This document shows, piece after piece, positions 1-8,542 of a stretch of DNA of 36,139 nt. The position numbers and the translations under genes were made by a program. Numbering within the stretch: position 1 is the stretch's first letter; every line of letters starts with the position of its first letter. The DNA comes from JBBQTU01 sp038213005 (GTDB lineage Bacteria; Planctomycetota; Phycisphaerae; Tepidisphaerales; Tepidisphaeraceae): assembly GCA_038213005.1 (NCBI GenBank), contig JBBQTU010000012.1, positions 1 to 36,139 on the forward strand. The letters are read 5' to 3'. The notes below the pieces were generated by a model, which ran no database searches, was not told the origin of the DNA, and was given only the letters and a program-made list of their open reading frames with translations.

Positions 1-1
1 T

Positions 2-163
2 CTGGAGCGTGGGAATCTGCTGGGAAACGTGCGCAAAGTGTACGGCTCGTTCAAAGCTCTGGCCCGTCGGTTGGCCGAAAGCCTGCGCTTTGAACTCATC
101 GAACCGTGGGCCGACGATCCGGCCCTCTGCCGCAGGATGCAGATTCGCCTGAGCTCCGCCTGA
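2..163 (+). CDS. C-terminal fragment of an unidentified protein (truncated by window edge)
   Basis: An open frame runs from the window edge to TGA at 161-163 and gives 53 residues. It has the look of real protein: a basic amphipathic stretch (KVYGSFKALARRLAE) followed by an acidic/proline stretch (FELIEPWADDPALCRR). I do not recognise the family. It is on the same strand as the stress genes that follow, about 300 bp upstream of the first of them, so it could belong to the same block. No start is visible because the gene begins outside the window. Confidence 0.45.
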   Translation: MERGNLLGNVRKVYGSFKALARRLAESLRFELIEPWADDPALCRRMQIRLSSA

Positions 164-464
164 TCGGGCCGGTCTGCGCTGTCGCTGTCTTCCAGAACGT
201 CTCCGACCATTCCACCCCGCCCCTTGGCCGACATTGGCCGGCGAAGCCTTCTTCGCTGCGCCTATACCGCCACCTCATTGCTTCGCTCTACCCTCACAGG
301 CCTACCAGATCAGTTGTTCTTCAAGGCTGGGTTCATGCCCTCGCTGATTGACTTGCCAGGACTCTGCGGGGTAACATCTGGTTGGGCAGTCTTGAGGTCG
401 CGAGTGATTCAGAGGCAGGCCGCCTCATCATGCGGCCGAGACTGCTGTAAAAGGAGGTTCATTC
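164..464. other. Non-coding gap upstream of the CBS gene
   Basis: I see no convincing gene in these 301 bases; the overlapping open frames are out of register with each other and have arginine/serine-rich shadow composition. A near-repeat of TTGGCCGACATTGGCCGG type lies around 220-240. A possible sigma-70 promoter is TTGACT (348-353), 18 bases, then TAACAT (372-377), which would leave a leader of about 80 bases before the CBS gene. Confidence 0.4.
348..377 (+). promoter_or_regulatory. Candidate sigma-70 promoter for the CBS/USP/ATPase block
   Basis: TTGACT matches the -35 consensus at five of six bases and TAACAT matches the -10 at four of six, with an 18-base spacer. It lies 88 bases before the CBS start codon. 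It was found by eye only, so a chance match is possible. Confidence 0.25.
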
Positions 465-905
465 ATGCCGACCGCGAAGGAACTCTTGTCCGCGAAGGAA
501 GTGACGGGGGTCATCACTGTGAACGCCGAACTGAGCGTGCAGGATGCCTGCAAGCTAATGCGGACACATCGGATCGGATGCTTAGTCGTTACCAGCGGGC
601 CGCATAAAATCGAGGGCATCTTCACCGAGCGCGACGTGGTTAACCGGCTGGTTGCCGAGGACAGGGACGCGTCGGACACTAAGGTCGGCGAGATTATGAC
701 GCGCGATGTGATCGTTGTCGAACTGGACCGCCCTTTCGAGGAGATCGAGGCGATCATGAAGCAGAATCGCATCCGCCATCTGCCGGTCGCCGGCGACAGG
801 GAGTTACTCGGGCTGCTCTCGATCGGCGATGTGATGGCGCACGACGTTTCGACGAACAAGCAGATGGTGCACCACCTGACCGAGTATATTTACGGTCGGA
901 ACTAG
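465..905 (+). CDS. Two-CBS-domain regulatory protein
   Basis: This is a 146-residue stand-alone protein made of two CBS motifs, roughly residues 12-70 and 76-136. Each shows the usual pattern: a repeat-opening 'mt.dvi.v' strand, a helix (QDACKLMRTHRIGCLVV; FEEIEAIMKQNRIRHLPV), then a closing 'G+.t.RDVv' or 'GLLSIGDVM' segment. Paired CBS motifs bind adenine nucleotides or related ligands and act as energy sensors. No enzymatic domain is attached, so the partner is unknown. The ATG has a very strong Shine-Dalgarno (AAGGAGG, 451-457). It heads a co-directional run with a USP gene 77 bp downstream and an ATPase after that. By context I infer a role in energy-stress response, comparable in size and architecture to mycobacterial Hrp1; the function itself is not shown by sequence. 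Confidence 0.9.
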   Translation: MPTAKELLSAKEVTGVITVNAELSVQDACKLMRTHRIGCLVVTSGPHKIEGIFTERDVVNRLVAEDRDASDTKVGEIMTRDVIVVELDRPFEEIEAIMKQNRIRHLPVAGDRELLGLLSIGDVMAHDVSTNKQMVHHLTEYIYGRN

Positions 906-982
906 CCGAACGCCCGGGAGAAATCTCTGCCCATCCGCTGTTCCTCGGTTAGTGACAGGATCCTCAGTATGGAGGTTTTATC

Positions 983-2167
983 ATGAAACTTGTCAAACGA
1001 ATCCTGGCTGGACTGAGTTTTAGATCGGATACGCAAGCCGTGATGGAAGTGGCTTGCGTACTTGCCAGGAAACTTGGGTCTGAGGTCACCTTGCTGCATG
1101 TGATCCCGCCGGTGTCTTCATTTCCCTTCCCCGGGGAATACGGTGACGTGGGCACGCTCGTGGCGCTCGGGAAAAAGGAGTCGGCTGAACGGCTTGCCGA
1201 GTACAAAGCACGCTTGGAGCAGGAAGGGGTGTCCGCAGGCGAACCGGCGATCCTTGAAGGAGTTGCGTTTGACAGAATCCTCACTCAAGCCGACGATATC
1301 GATGCTAATCTAATTCTGGCCGGGTCGGGTTCGACGGAAGCGGAGAAGCAAATAGGTCTCGGAATCACCGCCGAGCGCCTTTGCCGCAAGTCTTCCCGGC
1401 CCGTATGGCTGGTCAAGCCTGAATCCAAAGTGACTCCCAGTTCCGTTCTCTGCCCCGTGGACTTCTCCGAGCCGTCGGCGCGCGCCCTTAGAAACGCAAT
1501 CTTCCTGTCCCGCACATTTGAGGCGCAGTTGACTGTGGTGACCGTCGTGCCGCCGGTTTCAACGCTCGACAGTTGGCTTGGCTGGAAGAAGGACGCGGTC
1601 CAACCGACACAGGCGGATCAACACCAGCGTGCCTTCGACGATTTTCTCGGGCCGTTCGATTTCCATGGCGTTGTATGGCGCAAGTTGGTTCGGCATGGGC
1701 CACCGGATCGCGAGATTCTGGCTGCAGTGGTGGATTTTCAGGCCGATCTGATCGTCATGGGATCGGTGGGACGCACGGGCCTTCCGCGCATCCTGCTCGG
1801 CAGTGTCGCGGAACGCGTGCTTCAGGCGATGCCGTGTTCGATGGTCCTCCTGAAGGCAGAAGACACCTTCCGATTGCAGGCGACCGACCAATTGACTGAT
1901 ATCGAGAGCCACTTTCGACACGGCACGGAACTGCTCAAGCAGGGATTAGCCGAGGAAGCGGTGCGGCATTTCCAGCATTGTGTGTCGGTTAACGTCATGT
2001 TTGCCCCAGGCTGGGAAGCGCTCGCCGACTGCCACGAGCGCCTCAAGGACTCCGCGCGTGCGGAAGAGTGCCGCAGCCAGGCGAAACAGTTGCGAGAAAC
2101 CCTGAGTTGGTGCCGGATCGAGGCAGATATTCGCTCCAAGCACCCGCTTTGGCGCCGCGGCAGATGA
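983..2167 (+). CDS. Tandem universal stress protein with C-terminal TPR-like tail
   Basis: The protein has 394 residues. Residues 1-145 and 150-293 are two UspA folds; the family binds ATP and acts in growth arrest and stress. The second copy has an intact G-2x-G-9x-G(S) nucleotide motif (GSVG...LLGS), while the first (GSGS...GLGI) departs from it, so probably only the second half binds ATP. Residues about 300-375 form an extra helical region with TPR character (SHFRHGTELLKQGLAEEAVRHFQ, then APGWEALADCHERL), which is not part of a standard USP and suggests a protein-interaction tail. The ATG follows GGAGG at 970-974. It sits between the CBS gene and a cation ATPase on the same strand. Confidence 0.88.
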   Translation: MKLVKRILAGLSFRSDTQAVMEVACVLARKLGSEVTLLHVIPPVSSFPFPGEYGDVGTLVALGKKESAERLAEYKARLEQEGVSAGEPAILEGVAFDRILTQADDIDANLILAGSGSTEAEKQIGLGITAERLCRKSSRPVWLVKPESKVTPSSVLCPVDFSEPSARALRNAIFLSRTFEAQLTVVTVVPPVSTLDSWLGWKKDAVQPTQADQHQRAFDDFLGPFDFHGVVWRKLVRHGPPDREILAAVVDFQADLIVMGSVGRTGLPRILLGSVAERVLQAMPCSMVLLKAEDTFRLQATDQLTDIESHFRHGTELLKQGLAEEAVRHFQHCVSVNVMFAPGWEALADCHERLKDSARAEECRSQAKQLRETLSWCRIEADIRSKHPLWRRGR

Positions 2168-2266
2168 CCGACGCCCTGGTCGCGCAGTTAAGAGATCGAT
2201 GATTTCGTAAGGGCTGCGACCGGTGTCATTTTTCGGACCAGCATCGGCTACTGGCTGTTAACCAAG

Positions 2267-2283
2267 CCGGAGGATTTCTCCGG
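2267..2283. repeat. Short perfect dyad upstream of the cation ATPase
   Basis: CCGGAG, five bases, CTCCGG. It lies 45 bases before the ATPase start, after a GTTAAC palindrome at 2257-2262. It could be a hairpin in the leader or an operator. There is no U tract, so it is not a classical terminator. Confidence 0.3.
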
Positions 2284-2327
2284 ACAACGGTGGCCTAACC
2301 AGAGAATCGTAGACTGAGGTAGCAAAC

Positions 2328-5045
2328 ATGCAGACTCTTCTCGGCCACCATTGGCATCACCTGCCCGGTGAGGAAGTTCTCCAACTATTGGAGAGCGATG
2401 AGGGAAGCGGGCTGGACCGCTTCGTGATCGATGCTCGGCAGGCGCACTTCGGGCTGAATGTCATTTCGGAGAAGCGCAAACAGGGACCGTTGCTGCGTTT
2501 CTTGCTCCAATTCCATCAGCCGCTCATCTACATTCTTCTTTTGGCGGCAGTCGTGACCGGCGTATTCAAGGAATGGGTCGATTCTGCCGTGATTCTCGGC
2601 GTGGTCGTAATCAATGCCATCGTCGGCTTCATCCAGGAAGCGAAGGCCATGGGAGCAATCGCGGCCTTGGCCAAGTCCATTGCGAGTGAAGCCACGGTGA
2701 TTCGAAGTGGACAGAAGACGCGGCTGCCAAGCTCTTCGCTGGTGCCGGGAGACGTTGTTCTTCTGCAATCGGGCGACAAGGTGCCGGCCGACCTGCGCCT
2801 TCTACGCACCCGCGAGCTTCAGATCGACGAATCCTCGCTGACGGGCGAGTCCATGCCGGCGCAAAAAGCCGATGTGGTCCTGCCAAAGGGTGCGAATCTG
2901 GGGGACCGCACGAACATGGCCTATTCTTCGACCCTGGTTACGTTTGGCACAGGAACCGGGGTCGTGGTCGCGACCGGCGACCACGCTGAGATTGGGCAGA
3001 TCTCGGACATGATCTCCTCAGTCGAGGTCCTCGATACCCCGCTCATGCGAAAGATCAAGAAGTTTAGCAATCTGCTGCTCGTGGTGATTCTCGCTTTGGC
3101 GGCGGCCATTTTCGTTATCGAAATTCTACGTGGCAAGAATTGGCTGTTTACCTTCAAAGTGGCAGTGGCTCTCGCCATCGGGGCGATTCCCGAGGGCTTG
3201 CCTTCCGCCATGACCATCATAATGGCGATTGGGGTCTCGCGCATGGCCCGGCGAAATGCGATCATCCGCCGGCTTCCTGCTGTGGAGACTCTGGGCAGTG
3301 TCACGGTCATCTGTTCCGACAAGACAGGCACCCTGACAAAGAACCAGATGACCGTGCAGGAGGTCTTGGCGGGCGGACTGCTCTACGAGCTGGGCGGCAC
3401 CGGATACGATCCCAGCGGGCAGGTTCGCCAAAGCTCCCCAGGGGAGGTCCAAGGGGCATTCGCCTTGAGCGAGTGCTTGCGCGCAGGCCTACTCTGCAAC
3501 GACGCTGCCTTGGTTCAAAAGGACGGCCTCTGGCAGGTCCAGGGAGATCCGACCGAGGGCGCGCTTCTGGTCGCCGCCCTCAAGGGTGGCTTGAAGCAGC
3601 AAACCGAACGCGACTCGTTCCCTCGAATCGACGCCATTCCCTTCGAGTCCCAGCACCAATACATGGCCACGCTCCACGATGCGGGGTCGGGGAAAGCGCC
3701 ATGGGCGTACCTGAAGGGCTCTGTTGAATCGATATTGCCGAAATGCCGAGCCAGGCTTCTGCCAAACGGCGACGAGGGATCGCTCGACTCCGCAGAAATC
3801 CACCGCGCGACGAATGCGCTGGCCGGTAAGGGCCTGCGCGTGTTGGCTTTCGCGAGAAAGACACTGGCGCCGGATGCGAGGTCCATCGGGCACGACGATG
3901 TCGCCGCTGGTCTGGTGTTCTTGGGCCTCCAGGGGATGATTGACCCGCCCCGCCCTGAAGCTGCCCAGGCCGTTGCCACGTGCCAGAGGGCCGGGATCCA
4001 AGTGAAGATGATCACCGGCGACCACGCCAAGACTGCGGGGGCCATCGCCCGGCATTTGAACATCGCCGACGTTGACGGAGCCGACGGCACCGAAAACATC
4101 GTCACCGGCCAGCAGTTGGCTTCCCTTTCCGACGACGACTTGACCGAGCTCGTTCCGCGGACGGCGGTGTTCGCGCGGGTCAGCCCGGAGCACAAGCTGC
4201 GGCTTGTCCAGGCGTTGCAGGCCCGGGGCAACGTTGTCGCGATGACCGGCGACGGAGTCAATGACGCTCCGGCGCTGCGCCGTGCCGATATCGGAGTTGC
4301 CATGGCCCTCGGAGGCACCGAGGTTGCCAGGGAAGCCGCAGATATGGTTCTGACGGACGACAACTTCGCTTCGATCGAGTCGGCGGTCGAGGAGGGCCGC
4401 GGGGTCTTCGATACCCTTCTGAAGTTCATTGTGTGGACCCTGCCCACCAACGGAGGAGAGGGTTTGGCCCTCCTATTGGCGGTATTCCTGAACACCGCAT
4501 TGCCACTGCAGCCGGTCCAGTTGCTGTGGATCAACATGACCACCGCGGTCTTCCTCGGAATGATGCTCGCTTTTGAGCGCCCGGAGTCTGGAATCATGCT
4601 TCGTCCTCCGCGCGATCCTACCGTCTCGCTGCTTACCGGCAGCCTTCTGCGGCGAATGGCCCTCGTTTCCGCGCTGCTCTGCGGGGGCGCCTTTGGACTG
4701 TTCAAGTACGAACTCGCCCACGGTGCCTCCAAGGAGCAAGCGTGGACGGTCGTAACCGCGGTGTTTATTTTTGGAGAAGCATTCTATCTTCTCAACTGCC
4801 GCTCCCTCACTCGATCCGCATTTTCCTTGGGTCTCTTTTCGAATCCCTGGATTTGGGGAGGCATCGCGGCGATGACATTGTTGCAGCTTGCCTTCACCTA
4901 TGTCCCGACGATGAATGTGCTTTTCAACTCAGCACCGATCGGCATGGGGGCCTGGCTTCGGGTTCTCGGAGTCGGACTGGTGATCTATGCCGTGGTCGGA
5001 ATCGAGAAGTGGCTTGTTGTGCGGTCATGCAACCGGAGCAGGTAG
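2328..5045 (+). CDS. P2-type cation-transporting ATPase, CtpF-like
   Basis: This 905-residue P-type ATPase is full length for the P2 group. In order it shows the N-terminal cation-ATPase domain (about 5-75), the actuator-loop TGES (T172), the M4 motif IPEGLP, the phosphorylation site DKTGTLT (D331), the hinge TGDGVNDAP (D642) and a C-terminal helix bundle. Compared with SERCA, the M4 Glu (PEGLP) and the M5 N-x-x-E (NGGE) are kept. In M6 (NMTTAV, N736) the Asp that follows the Thr in SERCA is Ala, a pattern I associate with CtpF-like bacterial pumps. The ion (Ca2+, Mg2+, Na+ or K+) therefore cannot be assigned. The ATG is preceded by GAGG at about 2316. USP genes lie on both sides, 160 and 89 bp away, which suggests a stress-coupled ion pump. 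Confidence 0.9.
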   Translation: MQTLLGHHWHHLPGEEVLQLLESDEGSGLDRFVIDARQAHFGLNVISEKRKQGPLLRFLLQFHQPLIYILLLAAVVTGVFKEWVDSAVILGVVVINAIVGFIQEAKAMGAIAALAKSIASEATVIRSGQKTRLPSSSLVPGDVVLLQSGDKVPADLRLLRTRELQIDESSLTGESMPAQKADVVLPKGANLGDRTNMAYSSTLVTFGTGTGVVVATGDHAEIGQISDMISSVEVLDTPLMRKIKKFSNLLLVVILALAAAIFVIEILRGKNWLFTFKVAVALAIGAIPEGLPSAMTIIMAIGVSRMARRNAIIRRLPAVETLGSVTVICSDKTGTLTKNQMTVQEVLAGGLLYELGGTGYDPSGQVRQSSPGEVQGAFALSECLRAGLLCNDAALVQKDGLWQVQGDPTEGALLVAALKGGLKQQTERDSFPRIDAIPFESQHQYMATLHDAGSGKAPWAYLKGSVESILPKCRARLLPNGDEGSLDSAEIHRATNALAGKGLRVLAFARKTLAPDARSIGHDDVAAGLVFLGLQGMIDPPRPEAAQAVATCQRAGIQVKMITGDHAKTAGAIARHLNIADVDGADGTENIVTGQQLASLSDDDLTELVPRTAVFARVSPEHKLRLVQALQARGNVVAMTGDGVNDAPALRRADIGVAMALGGTEVAREAADMVLTDDNFASIESAVEEGRGVFDTLLKFIVWTLPTNGGEGLALLLAVFLNTALPLQPVQLLWINMTTAVFLGMMLAFERPESGIMLRPPRDPTVSLLTGSLLRRMALVSALLCGGAFGLFKYELAHGASKEQAWTVVTAVFIFGEAFYLLNCRSLTRSAFSLGLFSNPWIWGGIAAMTLLQLAFTYVPTMNVLFNSAPIGMGAWLRVLGVGLVIYAVVGIEKWLVVRSCNRSR

Positions 5046-5134
5046 TTTCGTGACGATATAGACAATTTGGTTCTCCCACGAAGTTTGTCTTGACTGCTTC
5101 CGGCAACCAACGTTTTGGAAAGCGAGGCGCGGTA

Positions 5135-6085
5135 GTGAAACGTTTCAAGAACATCTCGCTGGTTTTCGAGTGCGATCAACCGACACTCGAACGCGCGACT
5201 ACGTTGGCGAAGGACAACCGGGCCAAGTTGACAATCGTGTATCCGATCAAGGACCTGGCCTGCGGATCGAAACATTTGATGGTCGGGGGCAAGTCGATCG
5301 ATGTGCCGACGCTCGTACGGCAAGAACTCCAGGCGCGATTGAAAGAGGCAGCTAGCTCCGTGCGGTTGCTGGGCGTGAGGCCGGAAACGCAATTGCTGGT
5401 CGGCGATCCATCCCTGGAGATCATTCGGGACGTCATCGAAAACCGGCGGGACCTGGTGATCATGACCGCCGAGGGGAAAGGCGGCCTGACGCAGAGATTA
5501 TTCGGCAGCATTTCGAAGCACCTGATGCGCAAATGTCCTGTCCCCCTATTTGTCATGAAGCCTGGGCGGCGTAAGCAGTTTCACCAAATCCTGGCGGCGA
5601 TTGATCCCGCGGTGACCGGGGACGCTCGCGACACGCTCAACGGCGCCATTCTCGAATTGGGAATGTCCTTATCCGCTCGAGAAGATGCCGACCTGCATAT
5701 CGTCAACGCCTGGACGCTTTGTAGTGAGTACATACTGAGGGGACGTGGCGGAATGTGCGACGAAGATGTAAATCGCTTGGTGAGTGACGAGGAGCAGAGA
5801 CGCCGCCGTTTGGTGGAGGCGCTACTGACAAGGCATTCGGTATCGGCGCACCGGTTGCATCTGCCCAAAGGAGATGCCGCCGACGTGATTCCGCGCCTGG
5901 TCAGCAAGTTGACAATCGACTTGCTGGTCATGGGCACCGTTTGCCGGACTGGCATTCCAGGTTTCATCATTGGCAACACGGCGGAACGCGTGTTGGACGT
6001 CGTCGATTGCTCCATACTCGTGGTCAAGCCGGAGGGTTTTGTCTCGCCGGTTGCACCACTGATCTCCTTGGGAGCAAGGAAGTAA
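5135..6085 (+). CDS. UspE-like tandem universal stress protein
   Basis: This protein has 316 residues from GTG 5135; a TTG at 5090 would add 15 residues lacking USP character. The chosen start gives the usual beginning MKRFKNISLVF. There are two USP folds, about 1-145 and 150-305. The second ends in GTVCRTGIPGFIIGNTAERV, the characteristic UspE-type C-terminal signature, but the second Gly of the nucleotide motif is Cys. The first copy has TAEG...FGS, with the first Gly replaced. Both nucleotide motifs are therefore degenerate and ATP binding is doubtful. Tandem USPs act in stress survival and motility or adhesion control in proteobacteria; the role here is inferred from the block of CBS, USP and ATPase genes upstream. 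Confidence 0.85.
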   Translation: MKRFKNISLVFECDQPTLERATTLAKDNRAKLTIVYPIKDLACGSKHLMVGGKSIDVPTLVRQELQARLKEAASSVRLLGVRPETQLLVGDPSLEIIRDVIENRRDLVIMTAEGKGGLTQRLFGSISKHLMRKCPVPLFVMKPGRRKQFHQILAAIDPAVTGDARDTLNGAILELGMSLSAREDADLHIVNAWTLCSEYILRGRGGMCDEDVNRLVSDEEQRRRRLVEALLTRHSVSAHRLHLPKGDAADVIPRLVSKLTIDLLVMGTVCRTGIPGFIIGNTAERVLDVVDCSILVVKPEGFVSPVAPLISLGARK

Positions 6086-6091
6086 CTTGAA

Positions 6092-6262
6092 GTGCTCAAG
6101 CATGACTGCTCGTGGTTGGTAAGGCTGAAGCAGCGACTGGCGTGTCGGCTGTTGGCCCGCCTGTATCCCGAATTGGCGGCGGTCAAATTGGAGGCGTGGC
6201 ATCTCCGCCGAGACCGGTTCTTGCAGTGGGCAGGAGGCACCTTCCGCGGCGGTAACGGCTGA
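6092..6262 (+). CDS. Possible small basic protein (56 aa), doubtful
   Basis: A GTG-initiated frame begins seven bases after the USP stop, with AAGGAAG just upstream serving as a possible ribosome site inside the USP end. The product is Leu/Arg-rich (RLKQRLACRLLARLYPELAAV...) and could form an amphipathic helix. I recognise no family. It may equally be the decayed tail of a lost gene. The remaining stretch to 6353 is a convergent intergenic region with GC-rich runs but no clean hairpin. Confidence 0.25.
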   Translation: MLKHDCSWLVRLKQRLACRLLARLYPELAAVKLEAWHLRRDRFLQWAGGTFRGGNG

Positions 6263-6353
6263 ACTAGGCAAGAGCATCCCTGGGTTATGCGCCGTTCTGC
6301 GGTAACGCGGGCGGCACGACGCCGGCGGGCGGGTGCTTCAGGGCCGATTTGAA

Positions 6354-8210
6354 CTAAGCTACACCCAACGGACCCAGTAGGGAGCGTTTCTTGCTCTGGC
6401 GAGCCTCCATGCGTCGGAGAATGTCGTCAAGGGCTCGGACCGTTGCGATGATATGAGGGCCCTTGTTCAGCATCACGCATTCGGCACGGTTGGCCATGGC
6501 AGCGTCGGTAACCTCGGCACGAGAGGGAGCTCCCTCCTTCGCCATGTTCTCCAGCACCTGTGTCGCCCACAGCACGGGGATGTGAGCGGCCTCACAGATC
6601 CAGAGGATCTCCTCCTGGATTTCCGGTAAACGCTCGTATCCACATTCGACGGCAAGATCCCCGCGAGCGATCATGACGCCATCACAAGGACTGAGCATTG
6701 ACGCAAGGAGCAACTCGGGCAGTCGCTCAAATGCATTGCGCGTCTCTATCTTGAGGATGATTCCCAGGTGCTGGCCGCCCAGGCGGAACAGGTGGGACTC
6801 CAATGCATCCACATTCGCCGGCGATCGCACAAAGGAGTAGCCCACCATGTCGGCCAACGCCACCACGGATTTCAGGTCTTCGATATCCTTGGGAGTCAGC
6901 GCCGGAAGTTGAAGTTGAGTATCGGGAAGGTTGATTCCTTTGTCGGCGCGGAGTTTCTCACCCCGGGGACGTGCTTGATTGACCTCAATCACCACATGGT
7001 CCGGCGTCACGTCCAGCACCACGCCAGCGATCTTCCCATCATCCAAGAGGATCCTTTCACCGGGACGCAAGTCGCGAAACACCTCCGGGAGGGTGCAACC
7101 GATACAGGCCGGGGCCAGCAAGTTGCCGTCGCGCCCCTGCACCGAGGGACGGCCGGGCTCAAGCGACTGTGTCAGAACCAGGCGATCCCCTTTCTTGAGC
7201 AGGATGTGCTGGTCTTGGGGCGGCAGCGGCCCCACCGTGGAATCCGCACCAGGCAAGTCCGAGGGATTGGCAGGTTTCAGGCTTAATCGGGTACCGGTTG
7301 TCACATATGCCGTTCGATCTGCTTCCGCCCAGCGGAACTCTCCAACCGCCTTCGTGATTTTGAGCAGTCGGAATCGGTTTCGCGCGTCCCTGAAGGTAAT
7401 CTGGTCTCCGACCTTCGATTGGGCCAGCCACGAACCCGGAACGGGGAGCGCAGATGCTGCACACTCCGGTGCTGGCACCGGAGTTCCCGATGGGTACAGC
7501 CAGATCGGAGCCGGCGCTGTCACCCGGCCGTAGGAGTCGCGCCGGGGGCGCCACTTCACGACCTCCGGCCCGGCGGCGAGGGGGCCGGTTCGAAGCTTAG
7601 GACCGGCCAGATCCATCAGAATCCGACACTTCCTATTCAAACGCCGCTCAATCTCGCGCACGTTCGCAACCATCCTTTGCCACACATCTGGATTATCGTG
7701 GGCGCAGTTGATCCGCGCGCAGTCCATGCCGTTGGCCAGCAGCGCCTCGATCAAGGCCGGATCTGTCGCCGCCTCGGTGGGCATGGTGACCATGATTCGC
7801 ACGCTACGGTTTTCCGGTTTGGGGCCGAGAAGATCCTGCGTATGCTTCTCCAGCAGCTTCTTCCCTTGCGTGTAGTCGGCGTACACGGTGCCGCTTGAAA
7901 CGTCGTCCAGCGACTGTCCCGCAAACCGGAGCAGCGCGCGCAGCACCGCCTCGATGTTGGCCATGACATTCGCCTCCGCGCGACCCAAGGACGAGAGTCC
8001 CCAGGCAGAGAGCCTCACCTGCAGCGGGCGGAGGTCGTGACGACGAAGTGCCAGATAATGCACCAGATTTCTCGCGCTCGCCTGGTAGGCGGGGTGGAGG
8101 CGTTCGATCTGCGCGATCTTGGCGGACTCGTCATCCAGCATCGCCGCGCGGATTGCCTTCAGCTCAGCGATCAGCCGCCCAAACTCCGTAGTCTCTGATT
8201 CTCTGTTCAT
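6354..8210 (-). CDS. Pyruvate-kinase-like protein with N-terminal extension and no C-terminal domain
   Basis: Starting at ATG 8210 (GGAAG eight bases before; an upstream start would add six residues), the product has 618 residues. Residues 1-135 are a helical extension of unknown type. From about 137 the pyruvate-kinase barrel begins (VTMPTEAATDP, ANGMDCARINCAHDN, LMDLAGPKLRTG), interrupted by a long B-domain-like insert. It resumes with GIILKIETRNAFE (the catalytic Lys region), GVMIARGDLAVECGYERLP and PVLWATQVLENM. The end is VMLNKGPHI in place of the usual MSGETA, and the allosteric C-terminal domain is absent. The fold is pyruvate kinase; whether it makes pyruvate and ATP from PEP is uncertain. 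It faces the USP/ATPase block convergently, and such proteins could serve energy stress. A TAGAAT -10-like element is at 8229-8234. Confidence 0.8.
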   Translation of the reverse strand: MNRESETTEFGRLIAELKAIRAAMLDDESAKIAQIERLHPAYQASARNLVHYLALRRHDLRPLQVRLSAWGLSSLGRAEANVMANIEAVLRALLRFAGQSLDDVSSGTVYADYTQGKKLLEKHTQDLLGPKPENRSVRIMVTMPTEAATDPALIEALLANGMDCARINCAHDNPDVWQRMVANVREIERRLNRKCRILMDLAGPKLRTGPLAAGPEVVKWRPRRDSYGRVTAPAPIWLYPSGTPVPAPECAASALPVPGSWLAQSKVGDQITFRDARNRFRLLKITKAVGEFRWAEADRTAYVTTGTRLSLKPANPSDLPGADSTVGPLPPQDQHILLKKGDRLVLTQSLEPGRPSVQGRDGNLLAPACIGCTLPEVFRDLRPGERILLDDGKIAGVVLDVTPDHVVIEVNQARPRGEKLRADKGINLPDTQLQLPALTPKDIEDLKSVVALADMVGYSFVRSPANVDALESHLFRLGGQHLGIILKIETRNAFERLPELLLASMLSPCDGVMIARGDLAVECGYERLPEIQEEILWICEAAHIPVLWATQVLENMAKEGAPSRAEVTDAAMANRAECVMLNKGPHIIATVRALDDILRRMEARQSKKRSLLGPLGVA

Positions 8211-8542
8211 AGTCTGCTTCCGTTCCAAATTCTAGGCCGTGAAAAGGTGGCGCCGACATTCCGTCGTCGCGAGTACGCTCCCTCTGGGCTGAAGGATGCC
8301 ACCGCGTTGGGGCTTCAAACGTCACCGTATCTACGCCCGCGACCACTCAACCATGCCAATCCAGTCGGCAGTTTGCCCCCGTGTCGTGGACCTCGCCTGG
8401 ATGGGGCGCGTCGCTTGGACCCCTCCCGCGAAACCCTGCGCATCTACCCCTTTTCGAGCTTCGATCCCCGGGCTCTCCCGGCTGTTTCGAGTTTCGACCT
8501 TGGGATTTCGGATTTCCCTGCCTCCGGCGGGGCAGCGGCCAA
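8211..8542. other. Non-coding gap with iterated repeat and small hairpin
   Basis: No gene is supported in these 332 bases between topoisomerase VI A and the pyruvate-kinase-like gene. At 8468-8481 there is CCGGG-CTCT-CCCGG, a weak hairpin that could end the topoisomerase transcript. Around 8455-8515 the sequence consists of iterated TTTCGA / GATTTCGGATTTCC units (on the minus strand ATCCGAAATCC, CTCGAAACTCGAAA), a low-complexity intergenic repeat. The pyruvate-kinase promoter probably lies at the low-coordinate end (TAGAAT at 8229-8234, minus strand). Confidence 0.4.

Noticed and set aside
910..935. GAGAAATCTC palindrome between the CBS and USP genes as an operator
   Set aside because: The arms are only four bases and no matching copy was seen before the other genes in the block.
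3515..4732. 405-codon minus-strand open frame
   Set aside because: Antisense of the P-type ATPase; Ser/Arg/Pro-rich shadow.
7570..7600. GGTTCGAAGC motif resembling a tRNA T-loop
   Set aside because: It lies within the pyruvate-kinase-like coding sequence and no acceptor, D or anticodon stems surround it.
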